Assembly: GCF_003367175.1 (NCBI RefSeq)
Contig: NZ_QRGA01000014.1
Coordinates: forward strand, 124,001 to 188,000
DNA length: 64,000 bases
Direction of reading: 5' to 3'
Source of the DNA: Trinickia dinghuensis
Lineage (GTDB): Bacteria > Pseudomonadota > Gammaproteobacteria > Burkholderiales > Burkholderiaceae
In this document: positions 8,686 through 19,191 of the stretch, piece after piece
Layout of the letters: the number at the start of each line of letters is the position of its first letter
Numbering within the stretch: the first letter of the stretch is position 1
Notes under the pieces: generated by a model
The model's input: the letters and a program-made list of their open reading frames with translations, nothing else
The model's database searches: none
What the model was told of the DNA's origin: nothing
Position numbers and translations under genes: made by a program

Positions 8686-9593
8686 ACCCTACGCCACCAC
8701 CGCTCGCCTCGCGGCCTTCGCGCATAACGGCCGGCGTCCCGCGCCGCTGGCGCCCGACACCGGCTATCGGCGGCATCGTCGCCGTCCATGCGGGCGCGGC
8801 GGCGCTGGCGGCAGTGCAGCCGGCCTGCTGGCCTTATGCGGCCGGCGCGGTCGCTGCCTCGCACGCGATGATGGCAACGGCCGGGCTGTGGCCGCGCAGC
8901 GCCCTGCTCGGTCCTAACTGGACTCGGCTGCCGGAGCACGTCGGCACCCAGATCGCGATCACGATCGACGACGGCCCCGATCCTGAAGTGACACCGCGCG
9001 TGCTCGATCTGCTCGATCGCTACGATGCGCGGGCCACCTTCTTTTGCATCGGCGAACTCGCCCTGCGCTACCCGCATCTCGTCGAGGCGATCGTCGCGCG
9101 CGGCCACGCCGTGGAAAACCACAGCCAACATCATCGGCATCACTTTTCGCTGATGGGACCGCGCGGAATGCATCGCGAAATCGAAGCCGCGCAGCGGACG
9201 CTGGCCGAATTGACCGGTACGGCGCCGCTGTTCTTTCGCGCCCCGGCCGGACTGCGCAATCCGTTTCTCGAACCCGTGCTGTGCGGGCTCGGCCTGCGGC
9301 TCGCGAGCTGGACACGGCGCGGATTCGACACGCGCGCAAGCGATGCGGCGAAGGTTGCCGACAGGCTCCTGCGGGGGCTCGCGGCACGCGACATCCTGCT
9401 GCTGCACGACGGCCATGCCGCACACGACGAGCAAGGGCGCCCCGTCGTCTTCGATGCACTCGACATCGTCCTGCTTGCCGCGCGAGATGCCGGGCTTTCA
9501 TGCACGACGCTGCGCGCGGCGCTCACCGGCGCGCAAGCGCTTCCCTCGGCCGAGCGAACCGGCGCAACGACGGCCGCTCCCGGTTCCCGTTGA
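8682..9593 (+). CDS. Polysaccharide deacetylase (NodB homology domain) inside the polyene operon
   Basis: 303 residues from a TTG start at 8682 with a strong GGAAGGAA 7 nt upstream; the TTG overlaps the exporter stop. The frame is open far upstream, but that part overlaps the exporter and is a shadow. Two hydrophobic segments (about 28-46 and 50-70) anchor a NodB domain: TIDDGPDP (Asp97), HSQHH (His147, His151), RAPAG and the C-terminal LLHDGH. The metal triad Asp-His-His is complete. The family removes N- or O-acetyl groups from glycans, often outside the inner membrane. Its substrate here is unknown; a sugar head group of the polyene lipid is a possibility. Confidence 0.82.
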   Translation: MNPTPPPLASRPSRITAGVPRRWRPTPAIGGIVAVHAGAAALAAVQPACWPYAAGAVAASHAMMATAGLWPRSALLGPNWTRLPEHVGTQIAITIDDGPDPEVTPRVLDLLDRYDARATFFCIGELALRYPHLVEAIVARGHAVENHSQHHRHHFSLMGPRGMHREIEAAQRTLAELTGTAPLFFRAPAGLRNPFLEPVLCGLGLRLASWTRRGFDTRASDAAKVADRLLRGLAARDILLLHDGHAAHDEQGRPVVFDALDIVLLAARDAGLSCTTLRAALTGAQALPSAERTGATTAAPGSR

Positions 9594-9621
9594 AACTCAT
9601 TGGCCATAGGAATCGACCGCC

Positions 9622-10836
9622 TTGAAACCACTGGAACTGACTCACTTCACCGCGACGAGCTGCATCGGGCGAGGGCTCGGCCCGACATTGCAAGCGCTAC
9701 GCGAGCAACGCAGCGGGCTCGCGCCGTGCCGTTTCGACCGCGCCGAGCTTGAAACGTGGATCGGCGCGGTTGACGGCGTCGACGACGAACCCGTGCGGGC
9801 CGACCTGCGAGATTACGAATGCCGCAATCACCGGCTCGCGCAGCTGGGCCTCGAACAAGACGGTTTCGCCGATGCGGTCGCGGCCGCCGCGGCGCGCTAC
9901 GGTGCCGCGCGTATCGGCGTCTTTCTCGGCACGAGCACGTCGGGCATCCTCCAAACCGAGCAAGCCTATCGCCGGCGCGATCCGCAAAGCGGCGCGTTGC
10001 CGGCCGACTTCCACTACGCGCAGACGCACAACTGCTATTCGCTCGCGGCGTTCGTGCGCGCCTACTTCGCGCTCGGGGGGCCCGCCGCGTCGATTTCGAC
10101 CGCCTGCTCGTCGGGGGCGAAGGTGTTCGGCTCGGCACGGCGCTTGATCGAGGCGGGACTGATCGATGCGGCCGTCGTCGGCGGCGTCGATTCGCTCTGT
10201 TTGACGACGCTCTACGGCTTCAACTCGCTCGAGTTGCTCTCGCGCGAACCATGCCGGCCGTTCGACGTCGCGCGCCGCGGAATCTCGATCGGCGAAGCGG
10301 CTGCATTCGCGCTGCTCGAGCGTCCTCGCAGCACCAACGGCGATGCCGTTTTGCTGCTCGGCATCGGTGAATCGAGCGACGCCCATCACATGTCGAGCCC
10401 GCATCCGGAAGGGCTCGGCGCGAGGCTTGCAATCGAAGGCGCGCTCGCGACCGCCGGCCTGACGGCGGCCGACATCGACTACATCAACTTGCACGGCACG
10501 GCCACCCCGAGCAACGATGCGGCGGAGAGCCTCGCCGTCAACGCTCTGTTCGACAAAACGCCGTGCAGTTCGACCAAAGGTGCGACGGGCCATACGCTCG
10601 GCGCCGCCGGCGCGCTCGAAGCGCTGATCTCGGCGCTGGCGCTGCGTCATCAGTTCATGCCGGCCGGCATTGGCGCGAGCGAGCCGGATCCGGCGTTGGA
10701 CCTGCATTACGTGCTGGAAAGCCGCGACGCCCCGCTGCGGGCCGTGCTCAGCAACGCCTTCGGTTTCGGCGGGACGAACTGCAGCCTCGTTCTCGGCCGT
10801 GCCGATTTCGCTGACGAAAGGAGCACCGCGCGATGA
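9622..10836 (+). CDS. Beta-ketoacyl-ACP synthase of the aryl-polyene cluster
   Basis: 404 residues with a complete thiolase-fold condensing centre: Cys162 in STACSSG, His291 in LHGTATPSND, Lys319 and His324 in KGATGHTLGAAG, and the C-terminal NAFGFGGTN loop. It would condense malonyl-ACP with the growing chain. It begins 28 bp after the deacetylase and its stop overlaps the start of the chain-length-factor gene (ATGA). The pairing with a nucleophile-less homologue suggests a KS/CLF heterodimer as in other APE and type II polyketide systems. Confidence 0.92.
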   Translation: MKPLELTHFTATSCIGRGLGPTLQALREQRSGLAPCRFDRAELETWIGAVDGVDDEPVRADLRDYECRNHRLAQLGLEQDGFADAVAAAAARYGAARIGVFLGTSTSGILQTEQAYRRRDPQSGALPADFHYAQTHNCYSLAAFVRAYFALGGPAASISTACSSGAKVFGSARRLIEAGLIDAAVVGGVDSLCLTTLYGFNSLELLSREPCRPFDVARRGISIGEAAAFALLERPRSTNGDAVLLLGIGESSDAHHMSSPHPEGLGARLAIEGALATAGLTAADIDYINLHGTATPSNDAAESLAVNALFDKTPCSSTKGATGHTLGAAGALEALISALALRHQFMPAGIGASEPDPALDLHYVLESRDAPLRAVLSNAFGFGGTNCSLVLGRADFADERSTAR

Positions 10837-11684
10837 AGGCGACGAGCGTTTATATCGACGGTGTGGGCCTCATCGGCCCGGGCCTGCCCAATTGGCCGCA
10901 AGCCGCCCAAATCCTGACGGGCGCTTGTGCGTATGAGCACGCACCGGCGGTCATCCCGCCGCCTGCCGCGTTGCCGTCGGCGGAGCGGCGCCGCACGAGC
11001 CCGATGGTCAAGCTCGCGCTTGCAGTCGGAGGAGAAGCCGCGCAAGACGCGCAGCGGGATGCAGCGCAGCTCGGCGCCGTCTTCGCCGCATCGGGCGGCG
11101 ACGGCGAGAACTGCCATGCGATCTGCGAAATGCTTGCCGGCGAGGACCGCTTCATCTCGCCCACCCGCTTTCACAATTCGGTGCATAACGCGCCCTCGGG
11201 GTATTGGGGCATCGCGGCACATGCGATGGCCGCGTCGAACGTGATCTGCGCCTACGACGGCAGCTTCGCCGCCGGGCTGCTCGAAAGCGTCTGCCAAGTC
11301 GCCGTCGACGCGCGGGACTCGCTGCTGATCGCCTCCGACATCGGGTATCCTCATCCGCTGAGCGGAGCGCGCTCGATTCGCGATGCATTCGGCGCCGCTC
11401 TAGTGCTTGCGCCCGAAGCCGGTACCGGCACGCTCGCCCGCATCGACGTCCAGCTGACCGACGCGCAGGCCACGATCCTCTCGTCCCCGGCCCTCGAAGC
11501 CGTTCGCCTAGACAATCCCGCGGCCCGAGCGCTGCCGCTGCTCGAAGCACTGGCGGCCCGGCGCGCGGCGACGGTCGTGCTCGATTACCTCGACGATCTG
11601 CGTGTACGCGTCGACGTTACGCCCTTTACTCGCGTTGCGTCAGTTACGTCTGTGGACACTCGCAGGGAACCCTCACCCCAATGA
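10833..11684 (+). CDS. Ketosynthase-like chain-length factor (no active-site cysteine)
   Basis: 283 residues resembling the N-terminal half of a beta-ketoacyl synthase (ASGGDGENCHAI, HNSVHNAPSGYWGIA). The nucleophile elbow reads ICAYDGSFAAG (138-148), so the catalytic Cys is absent, and the C-terminal His-His half is missing. This is the expected form of the short chain-length-factor partners in aryl-polyene clusters. It overlaps both neighbours by 4 nt, which fits equimolar expression with the ketosynthase upstream. Confidence 0.85.
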   Translation: MKATSVYIDGVGLIGPGLPNWPQAAQILTGACAYEHAPAVIPPPAALPSAERRRTSPMVKLALAVGGEAAQDAQRDAAQLGAVFAASGGDGENCHAICEMLAGEDRFISPTRFHNSVHNAPSGYWGIAAHAMAASNVICAYDGSFAAGLLESVCQVAVDARDSLLIASDIGYPHPLSGARSIRDAFGAALVLAPEAGTGTLARIDVQLTDAQATILSSPALEAVRLDNPAARALPLLEALAARRAATVVLDYLDDLRVRVDVTPFTRVASVTSVDTRREPSPQ

Positions 11685-12211
11685 ACATGAATCGCCCGCT
11701 CGACCCGCCGCTCGACCCGCCGCTCGACCCGCCGCTCGACCCGCCGCTCGATCGCGCTTGGATCGCCGCGCATATCCCGCACAGCGGTTCGATGTGCTTG
11801 CTCGATGAAGTCGTGCGATGGGACGAGGAAACGATCGAATGCGTCGCCACGAGCCATTGCGATCCGCTCAACCCGCTGCGCCGGAACGGCCGGCTCGGGG
11901 CGGTCTGCGGCGCCGAATACGCCGCTCAGGCGATGGCCGTGCACGGCGCCGTGCTCGGCGCGCAATCGGGCCGGCCGCGTGCGGGCTTTCTCGCGAGCGT
12001 GCGCGGCGTCGAGATGCACGTCGAGCGACTGGATACGTTCGACGCGCCGCTGGCGGTGACGGCCGATCGCATCAGCGGTGACGCCGACAACATTCTTTAT
12101 CGCTTCACCGTGCGCTGCGGCGCGCAGACACTGCTCGAGGGGCGCGCCGCCGTCATTCTCGATGCTCGGACCGCAACAGCAATACCAACCGCTCGATCTC
12201 ACGACGCATAA
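11681..12211 (+). CDS. Hotdog 3-hydroxyacyl-ACP dehydratase (ApeP-like)
   Basis: 176 residues from the ATG at 11681, which overlaps the upstream TGA. The long upstream extension of this frame lies inside the chain-length-factor gene and is a shadow. A hotdog core follows residue 25: IPHSGSMCLLD (His34) and GAEYAAQAMAVHG (Glu79) give the dehydratase His/Glu pair. The N-terminus is unusual, with four LDPP repeats (residues 7-23) encoded by a 12-bp tandem repeat. It would remove water after ketoreduction and complements the dehydratase domain fused to the AMP-ligase. Confidence 0.85.
   Translation: MNMNRPLDPPLDPPLDPPLDPPLDRAWIAAHIPHSGSMCLLDEVVRWDEETIECVATSHCDPLNPLRRNGRLGAVCGAEYAAQAMAVHGAVLGAQSGRPRAGFLASVRGVEMHVERLDTFDAPLAVTADRISGDADNILYRFTVRCGAQTLLEGRAAVILDARTATAIPTARSHDA
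11699..11746. repeat. 12-bp tandem repeat (CTCGACCCGCCG x4) encoding LDPP units
   Basis: Four perfect copies in a row inside the N-terminus of the dehydratase gene. Copy changes stay in frame. Confidence 0.92.
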
Positions 12212-12224
12212 AAGGAGAAACGTC

Positions 12225-12491
12225 ATGAAAGGAACCCGCCAATTGCTGCTCGCCGCGTTCGTGGCGGCAACCCTGAGTCCTGTCGCTCATGCTGACGTAA
12301 AGACGACGGCGCACGAAGCGAAGGAGGACATCAAGGCGGCCGGAAAGAAGGTCGGCGAGGACACGCGCGAGGCCGCGCACGGGATCAAGCACGCGGCGAA
12401 ATCCGCGGGCCATGCCGTGGCGAGCGGCACGCGCCGCGGATACTACGCAACGAAACACGCGGTGCGCAAGGCCGTGGGAAAAGACGATTGA
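12225..12491 (+). CDS. Small secreted Lys/Ala/His-rich protein (unknown function)
   Basis: 88 residues with a Sec signal peptide ending at AHA (about residue 24). The mature part is a charged, helix-prone run of AHEAKEDIKAAGKKVGE-type repeats resembling stress or LEA-like periplasmic proteins. AAAGGAGA at 12210-12217 supports the ATG at 12225; the longer frame from 12078 lies in the dehydratase gene. It starts 13 bp after the dehydratase, so it may be the last gene of the polyene operon. The function is not known. Confidence 0.75.
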   Translation: MKGTRQLLLAAFVAATLSPVAHADVKTTAHEAKEDIKAAGKKVGEDTREAAHGIKHAAKSAGHAVASGTRRGYYATKHAVRKAVGKDD

Positions 12492-12563
12492 CCCAAGGCA
12501 GCGCCGAGCGCACCGGGTTCGAACGGCGGGATTACGTGCGCAGGTTTCGGCTGACGCCAACCG

Positions 12564-12701
12564 CTAATCGGAGTGCTGCTCGGCCGAGTTGGTGATGGCG
12601 TGACCGCCCTTGGAAATATCTTGGCCGGCGCCGGCAACCGTGTTGCAGGCGGCCAGCAAGACCGTGGATGCGAGCGCAAAGAGTGCGATGAATCGTGTCA
12701 T
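12564..12701 (-). CDS. Entericidin EcnA/EcnB-family small lipoprotein
   Basis: 45 residues starting MTRFIALFALA with the lipobox LLAAC (Cys19) and the entericidin core NTVAGAGQDISKGG followed by AITNSAEQ. It is too short for ordinary gene callers. The start is supported by AGGGAGA just upstream on the minus strand. Family members are membrane-associated lipoproteins linked in E. coli to stationary-phase lysis control, but most homologues are uncharacterised. It is convergent with the small secreted protein gene and divergent from the DUF1697 gene. Confidence 0.85.
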   Translation of the reverse strand: MTRFIALFALASTVLLAACNTVAGAGQDISKGGHAITNSAEQHSD

Positions 12702-12821
12702 GAGACTTCTCCCTTGGCAGGCGTACCGGGTACTGGGTATTGCAGCAATCCCTGTGCCTGACAGCCCAGCCTCGGCTCGTCGCGATTCGGTTCGGATCGA
12801 GGATCAACTTAGGAGCTACGC

Positions 12822-13340
12822 ATGACGCAATACGTCGCCTTCTTGCGCGCTGTCAATGTCGGCGGAACCGGCAAACTTCCCATGGCCGAGTTGCGGGCCA
12901 TGTGCGAATCGGCCGGGTTCATACATGTGCGCACTTACATCGCGAGCGGCAACGTCGTATTCGAAAGTCGGCTCGCCGCCGCTTCCGTCAAGCGGACGCT
13001 CGAGGCCAGTCTCGAGGCATACGCCGGAAAACCGGTGGGCGTCCTGATCCGGACCGGCGCGGAGTTGGCCGCGGTGCTGCAAGCCAATCCGTTCAAATCC
13101 GCGGCGCCGAATCGCACCGTGGCGATTTTTCTCGACGCGCAGCCTCCCGCCGATGCCTTGGCCAAGGCAAGCGGCAGGCAGGGAGAGGACATGGCACTCG
13201 GCACGAGAGAGATCTACGTGCACTACGGAGAGGGCATGGCTCACTCGAAGCTGAAGATCCCCGCCGCGAGCGCCGGCACCGCGCGGAACATGAATACGGT
13301 GGCAACGCTCGTCGAATGGACCACGGCGCCCGCCGATTGA
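12822..13340 (+). CDS. DUF1697 family protein
   Basis: 172 residues with the family N-terminus YVAFLRAVNVGGTGKLPM followed by SGNVVFES and a C-terminal ARNMNTVATLVEW block. Length and motifs match DUF1697, a cytosolic family of unknown function. TAGGAG lies 8 nt before the ATG. It appears to be monocistronic. Confidence 0.85.
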   Translation: MTQYVAFLRAVNVGGTGKLPMAELRAMCESAGFIHVRTYIASGNVVFESRLAAASVKRTLEASLEAYAGKPVGVLIRTGAELAAVLQANPFKSAAPNRTVAIFLDAQPPADALAKASGRQGEDMALGTREIYVHYGEGMAHSKLKIPAASAGTARNMNTVATLVEWTTAPAD

Positions 13341-13521
13341 CGACACGGCCGACCACTCCGTCTTCCGTCTCCCCATGCCACTCGCTCGCATCGTGCTCGG
13401 CATCGAGTCCTGTCATCGCCTCCAATACTTCCTCGTTGGCCGATGCCTGATAATGAAGCATGCGGAATAAGAGGCCGCTTGCGCTCATGCCGGTGATCCT
13501 CCCATGGAAGGTGAAAGCTGT

Positions 13522-14166
13522 TCATCGTCTCGGCGTTGACGGGCGCGTTCCCCAAAACAAGACTGCCTCGATGGCGAGAAATGCAACGACCGGTACAGCT
13601 GCACCCACCACCCCAGCGATTTCTCGCCCGAACCGGCTCGCGACGTAAAGCAAGACGATCATGCTGATCGCCATGCTCGGCGCGCCGAGCCCGCGCAGCG
13701 CTGCGCTGCGATGGTAGCCCAGCCAGAACGCGGCGCGCGCGACGATCCACACCACGGTCGTCGCGACGACCGCTCGCATCGCCGCACCATCGAAGGAATA
13801 AGCGGCCAGGCCGAACAACGCCACGCCGAATACGATCGTCTGCTCGACCGTGTTCTGTAGATATCTCAGGTTGATACGCAGCCTGCGTGTCTCGAAGCCC
13901 GTCAGCGGATCGAAGGCGGGCGACCTCAATCGCTCGTGCGCCACGGCTTCGATGCCCGTCACGAGACAGAACAGCACGGCGACGCAAACGCACTTGAGCG
14001 TCAGCAGCATCCGAGCACCGAGGCTGTCCATTCCGACGAGCGGCGTCATCAGTTGGTCGATACCCACCCAAAGAGTCAACGCCACGAATGAGGCCGCTGC
14101 TATGGCGACGATGCCGACCTTGCGTTGACGGCGAAAATCGAACCAGTCATGGGCCTGTTCACTCAT
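13522..14166 (-). CDS. MAPEG-like integral membrane protein
   Basis: 214 residues with four to five hydrophobic helices (about 18-38, 52-72, 105-125, 130-150 and 165-205). FETRRLRINLRYLQNTVEQ lies between helices two and three, as in the MAPEG superfamily, where RxxxNxxE/Q binds glutathione. The ATG at 14166 has GAGGGGAG upstream; the longer frame to 14250 adds a non-conserved leader. It is followed upstream on the same strand by a glutathione S-transferase gene (start 14919), a plausible functional link. Its substrate is unknown. Confidence 0.72.
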   Translation of the reverse strand: MSEQAHDWFDFRRQRKVGIVAIAAASFVALTLWVGIDQLMTPLVGMDSLGARMLLTLKCVCVAVLFCLVTGIEAVAHERLRSPAFDPLTGFETRRLRINLRYLQNTVEQTIVFGVALFGLAAYSFDGAAMRAVVATTVVWIVARAAFWLGYHRSAALRGLGAPSMAISMIVLLYVASRFGREIAGVVGAAVPVVAFLAIEAVLFWGTRPSTPRR

Positions 14167-14265
14167 AGGCACTCCCCTCGGGAATCGTGCGGCGACTTCG
14201 GGACAACCTAAGCGAACAAGCCCGGCGTGCGTCGGAAGCAAAGCGGCCAACGCGTGGCCATCACC

Positions 14266-14919
14266 CTACGCATTACGCGGCGCGATCCGTTGCCCAGGCA
14301 TCAGATCGTACGGCTGCCGCCAACCCGGCAGCGCCGCGATTCGATCCTTCCAGCGCGCGATGTTCGGGTGCGTCGCCGAAAAATCGAAGCCGGTCTCTTC
14401 GGTCGGATAAAAAACATAGCCGGCCATCGAGAAATCGGCGATGGTCGGCCTGTTCGCCACCATGAATTCGCGCTCGGCCAGATGACGATCGACCACTGCG
14501 AACGCAGCTTCGGCCCGCCCCCGGAAGAAAGCCAGGACTTCCGCATGCGGCGGCGGCGAAGCGAATGCATTGAGCCAGCGGTAAGTGGCGAGATAGCTCG
14601 TGAACTTATGATTGTCGAACAGCATCCATCGCAGGATTTCGCGCTTTTCGTCATCGCTGCGCGCACCGAACTCATCGAGACGATCGGCGAGGTAGTCGAG
14701 GATGACGCCCGACTGCGACAACGTTCGGCCCGCATGTTCGAGAACCGGCACCTCGCCCATTTCGTTGACGTCCTGACGCCATTGCGCCGTGCGCGTGACC
14801 CCGCCGAAGTAGTCGACAAAATCCGGCTCCCAATCGGCGCCGGCGCAGGAGAGCATCAGTGCCACCTTATAGGCATTGCCGGACTGAGCGAAGCAATGCA
14901 GCTTGTATTCTCTGTTCAT
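14266..14919 (-). CDS. Glutathione S-transferase family protein
   Basis: 217 residues. The thioredoxin-like N-terminal domain begins YKLHCFAQSGNAYKVAL with Ser13 in the usual catalytic position, then GEVPVLEHAGRTLSQSGVIL binds the glutathione gamma-glutamyl part. The all-helical C-terminal domain has NRPTIADFSMAGY. It would conjugate or transfer glutathione in the cytosol; the substrate cannot be told. It lies 100 bp upstream of the MAPEG-like gene on the same strand. Confidence 0.9.
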   Translation of the reverse strand: MNREYKLHCFAQSGNAYKVALMLSCAGADWEPDFVDYFGGVTRTAQWRQDVNEMGEVPVLEHAGRTLSQSGVILDYLADRLDEFGARSDDEKREILRWMLFDNHKFTSYLATYRWLNAFASPPPHAEVLAFFRGRAEAAFAVVDRHLAEREFMVANRPTIADFSMAGYVFYPTEETGFDFSATHPNIARWKDRIAALPGWRQPYDLMPGQRIAPRNA

Positions 14920-15014
14920 CGGTCACGTATTCGATTTCGAGGGAGCGGCTACTATGCCATATCGGACGATACGAAGTAGCGATGCCGAGCGCCACCTTAC
15001 AGAGGACAACGGCC

Positions 15015-15290
15015 ATGACGATCGAATTGACTAGAGAAGCCCGCGCGGATGCGATCGCGTCGATCCAACGATATTTCGATAGCGATATGGCGGAGCCGAT
15101 CGGCAACGTCGCCGCGGGGGCGCTGCTCGGCTTCTTTCTCGAGGAAATCGGCCCCACGATCTACAACAAGGCGGTGACCGATGTGCAGGAACGGCTCCAG
15201 CAGCGCATCCTGGAACTCGATTACGAAGTGCACGAGGATGAGTTCCAGTATTGGAAGAAGTTCGAAGGGAAATCCAAGGCACGCAAGTAA
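15015..15290 (+). CDS. DUF2164 family protein
   Basis: 91 residues: MTIELTREARADAIASIQRYF followed by GNVAAGALLGFFLEEIGP, the DUF2164 pattern, with a charged C-terminus. AGAGGA lies 8 nt before the ATG at 15015. The function is unknown. It is convergent with katG across a shared stem-loop. Confidence 0.85.
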   Translation: MTIELTREARADAIASIQRYFDSDMAEPIGNVAAGALLGFFLEEIGPTIYNKAVTDVQERLQQRILELDYEVHEDEFQYWKKFEGKSKARK

Positions 15291-15370
15291 TTGCGACAGG
15301 AAGAAACCCGCCGCCAGCCTCGCCGCGCGTCGAGGGATGACCACCCCATGACAGACGTGCCGTTCGTCCA

Positions 15371-15412
15371 AAAGAGAAAAGCGGGCAATCCCCCGCAAGT
15401 GGGATTGCCCGC
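15371..15412 (-). terminator. Intrinsic terminator of katG
   Basis: A 12-bp perfect stem (GCGGGCAATCCC at 15381-15392, complement at 15401-15412) with an 8-nt loop. On the minus strand it is followed by TTTTCTCTTTT (15370-15380), which fits a rho-independent terminator 22 bp past the katG stop. On the plus strand it has no T-run but could still stop the DUF2164 transcript. Confidence 0.88.
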
Positions 15413-15433
15413 TTCAAGCGACGCGTCTATCGA

Positions 15434-17725
<2,292 letters not shown>

Positions 17726-18304
17726 CTATTCAACTGACGCCAGCGCGGCGGCCTCGACCTCGTCCTCTTCGATAGGCGGCGTATGGCTCAGCCGAATTCG
17801 CTCGATCACCTCGGTCAAGATGTGGAACGCCGCTCCGGGCGAGGTCTGCGGTGGAGCCGGCTTGCTCGGGTTCCGATGCGCCACCCAATCACGGTATTGC
17901 TTGATCTGCTTCACTTTCCCGATGAGATCGGCACCGACTTCGCCCTTGAAGAGATTGAGAATTTCGACGAACCGCCAGTACTCGACCTCGCTCTCGAACT
18001 TTTGTGCCAGCTTCGCCGAGTACTGCTGCGGGTATCCCGCTCCCAACAAACGATTCGCTGTCTGCAGATGATCGATGACGAATCGCTCAAACGTCGCAAA
18101 GAGCGCCAAAATGGCAAGATCGGCCGCTTGTTGCTCCGCGTCTTGAAGAACCGTCTCGGCTTCCTCCCGAGTGGCTTTCATGAAACGAGCCGGACACATG
18201 AACTCCGTGTGTTGGGCTTCGATCGCGTACGTGGCAACTCTGAAGCAATCTTCCTCCACAGAGAACGCCTTGTAGACTGGATCGAGCGGGTTATCAGAAT
18301 TCAT
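17726..18304 (-). CDS. HEPN (RiboL-PSP-HEPN-like) domain protein
   Basis: 192 residues from ATG 18304 (an ATG at 18316 would add four). The helical core DLAILALFATFERFVIDHL (about 62-80) and the motif YRDWVAHRN, with Arg138 and His143, give the RX4H ribonuclease signature of HEPN domains. Many HEPN proteins are toxins or anti-phage RNases. It overlaps the upstream partner gene by 11 nt in the same direction, and neither start has a Shine-Dalgarno match, so translation is probably coupled. Base composition is lower in GC than the flanking katG gene. The HEPN call rests on motif and helix pattern only. Confidence 0.65.
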   Translation of the reverse strand: MNSDNPLDPVYKAFSVEEDCFRVATYAIEAQHTEFMCPARFMKATREEAETVLQDAEQQAADLAILALFATFERFVIDHLQTANRLLGAGYPQQYSAKLAQKFESEVEYWRFVEILNLFKGEVGADLIGKVKQIKQYRDWVAHRNPSKPAPPQTSPGAAFHILTEVIERIRLSHTPPIEEDEVEAAALASVE

Positions 18305-18770
18305 AGAAGGAGACATACGTAAACAACTTGAGAAACAGGCTCTCGTCAACGAGCTTCGCCTCCCAAACTTGGGAGTCGATCCAGTACCACCCGTCTTCTT
18401 TGACGCGGGAAAACAGCGGCAACCACGACATGCGGGCCGTCGGTTTCGAAAGGGCGGGGCCCTTCCCAAGACACAAAAGCAATGTATCCCTGCTCGCATT
18501 GCCGACTAGGTCGATCCCTCCTTGCGCACCGATGAATCTCGACCCGGCGGACAGAATTTTGGCAAGTGACTTACCGTCTTTTGATATGCCGAGGCTCGGC
18601 GCTTGATATTCCGCGATCCCCTGCTCCCTGAGCGTGACTACACCGCGTTCGACAGCTAGACCACGGCGTTCGCACCAACCGCCGGCCTCATGCAGGAACG
18701 CCTCGACGTGTTGCAAATACGCTTCCGGGGAATAGCGGGAAGGCTTGAGTCTGGATTTGGATTCGATCAA
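18294..18770 (-). CDS. Unknown protein, first gene of the HEPN two-gene operon
   Basis: 158 residues with no recognised motif. It begins MIESKSRLKPSRYSPEAYLQ and ends in a hydrophobic, aromatic tail (FLKLFTYVSFYEF). A central Gly-rich segment (LSAGSRFIGAQGGIDLVGN) looks like a strand-turn-strand. It shares 11 nt with the downstream HEPN gene, so the two are almost certainly co-expressed. It may be an antitoxin, sensor or subunit partner for the HEPN protein; this is inference from gene order. Confidence 0.55.
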   Translation of the reverse strand: MIESKSRLKPSRYSPEAYLQHVEAFLHEAGGWCERRGLAVERGVVTLREQGIAEYQAPSLGISKDGKSLAKILSAGSRFIGAQGGIDLVGNASRDTLLLCLGKGPALSKPTARMSWLPLFSRVKEDGWYWIDSQVWEAKLVDESLFLKLFTYVSFYEF

Positions 18771-19191
18771 TGTTTATCCCTTTGCATCGTTGCAATCCGC
18801 TCGCAGCTGCACGCCTGCAAGTCAGGGCCGCTGAAGGAGTGCGCTACCGGTGAAGGATGAGCGCGACTTCTCTGCGCCCCCGGTGAAGGCGTCAGCCTAC
18901 CACCGGGTACATCTCAAAACAGCCGTAGAAAAACGCTACTAGCTGTTCGGACGAGAGCGAGACCGAGCATCCCGTGATCGATGCCGCCTTCGCGACGCTT
19001 CGCCGACATCGGATCCCGGCTCAAGCGATGAGCGAATGGGCCGCCCATATCAAATCGTCGATCTCACTCGAGCGAATGTGTGCCGTGGCACAAAGCGCCG
19101 CGGGTGGCGGCGCCCCGATCACCTAAGCTTTTTCTATTTGGATTCCGGCGATTCGAATAGCCACAGCCGGAACGGGAAGCGCGGAGGCCCT
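18771..19191. other. 421-bp intergenic region, divergent between the HEPN operon and the sulfatase gene
   Basis: No gene is supported here. An open frame extends the sulfatase back to 19036, but its residues lack a signal and precede a clear Tat leader. Promoters for both flanking genes should lie here; no convincing motif was seen. Confidence 0.4.
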
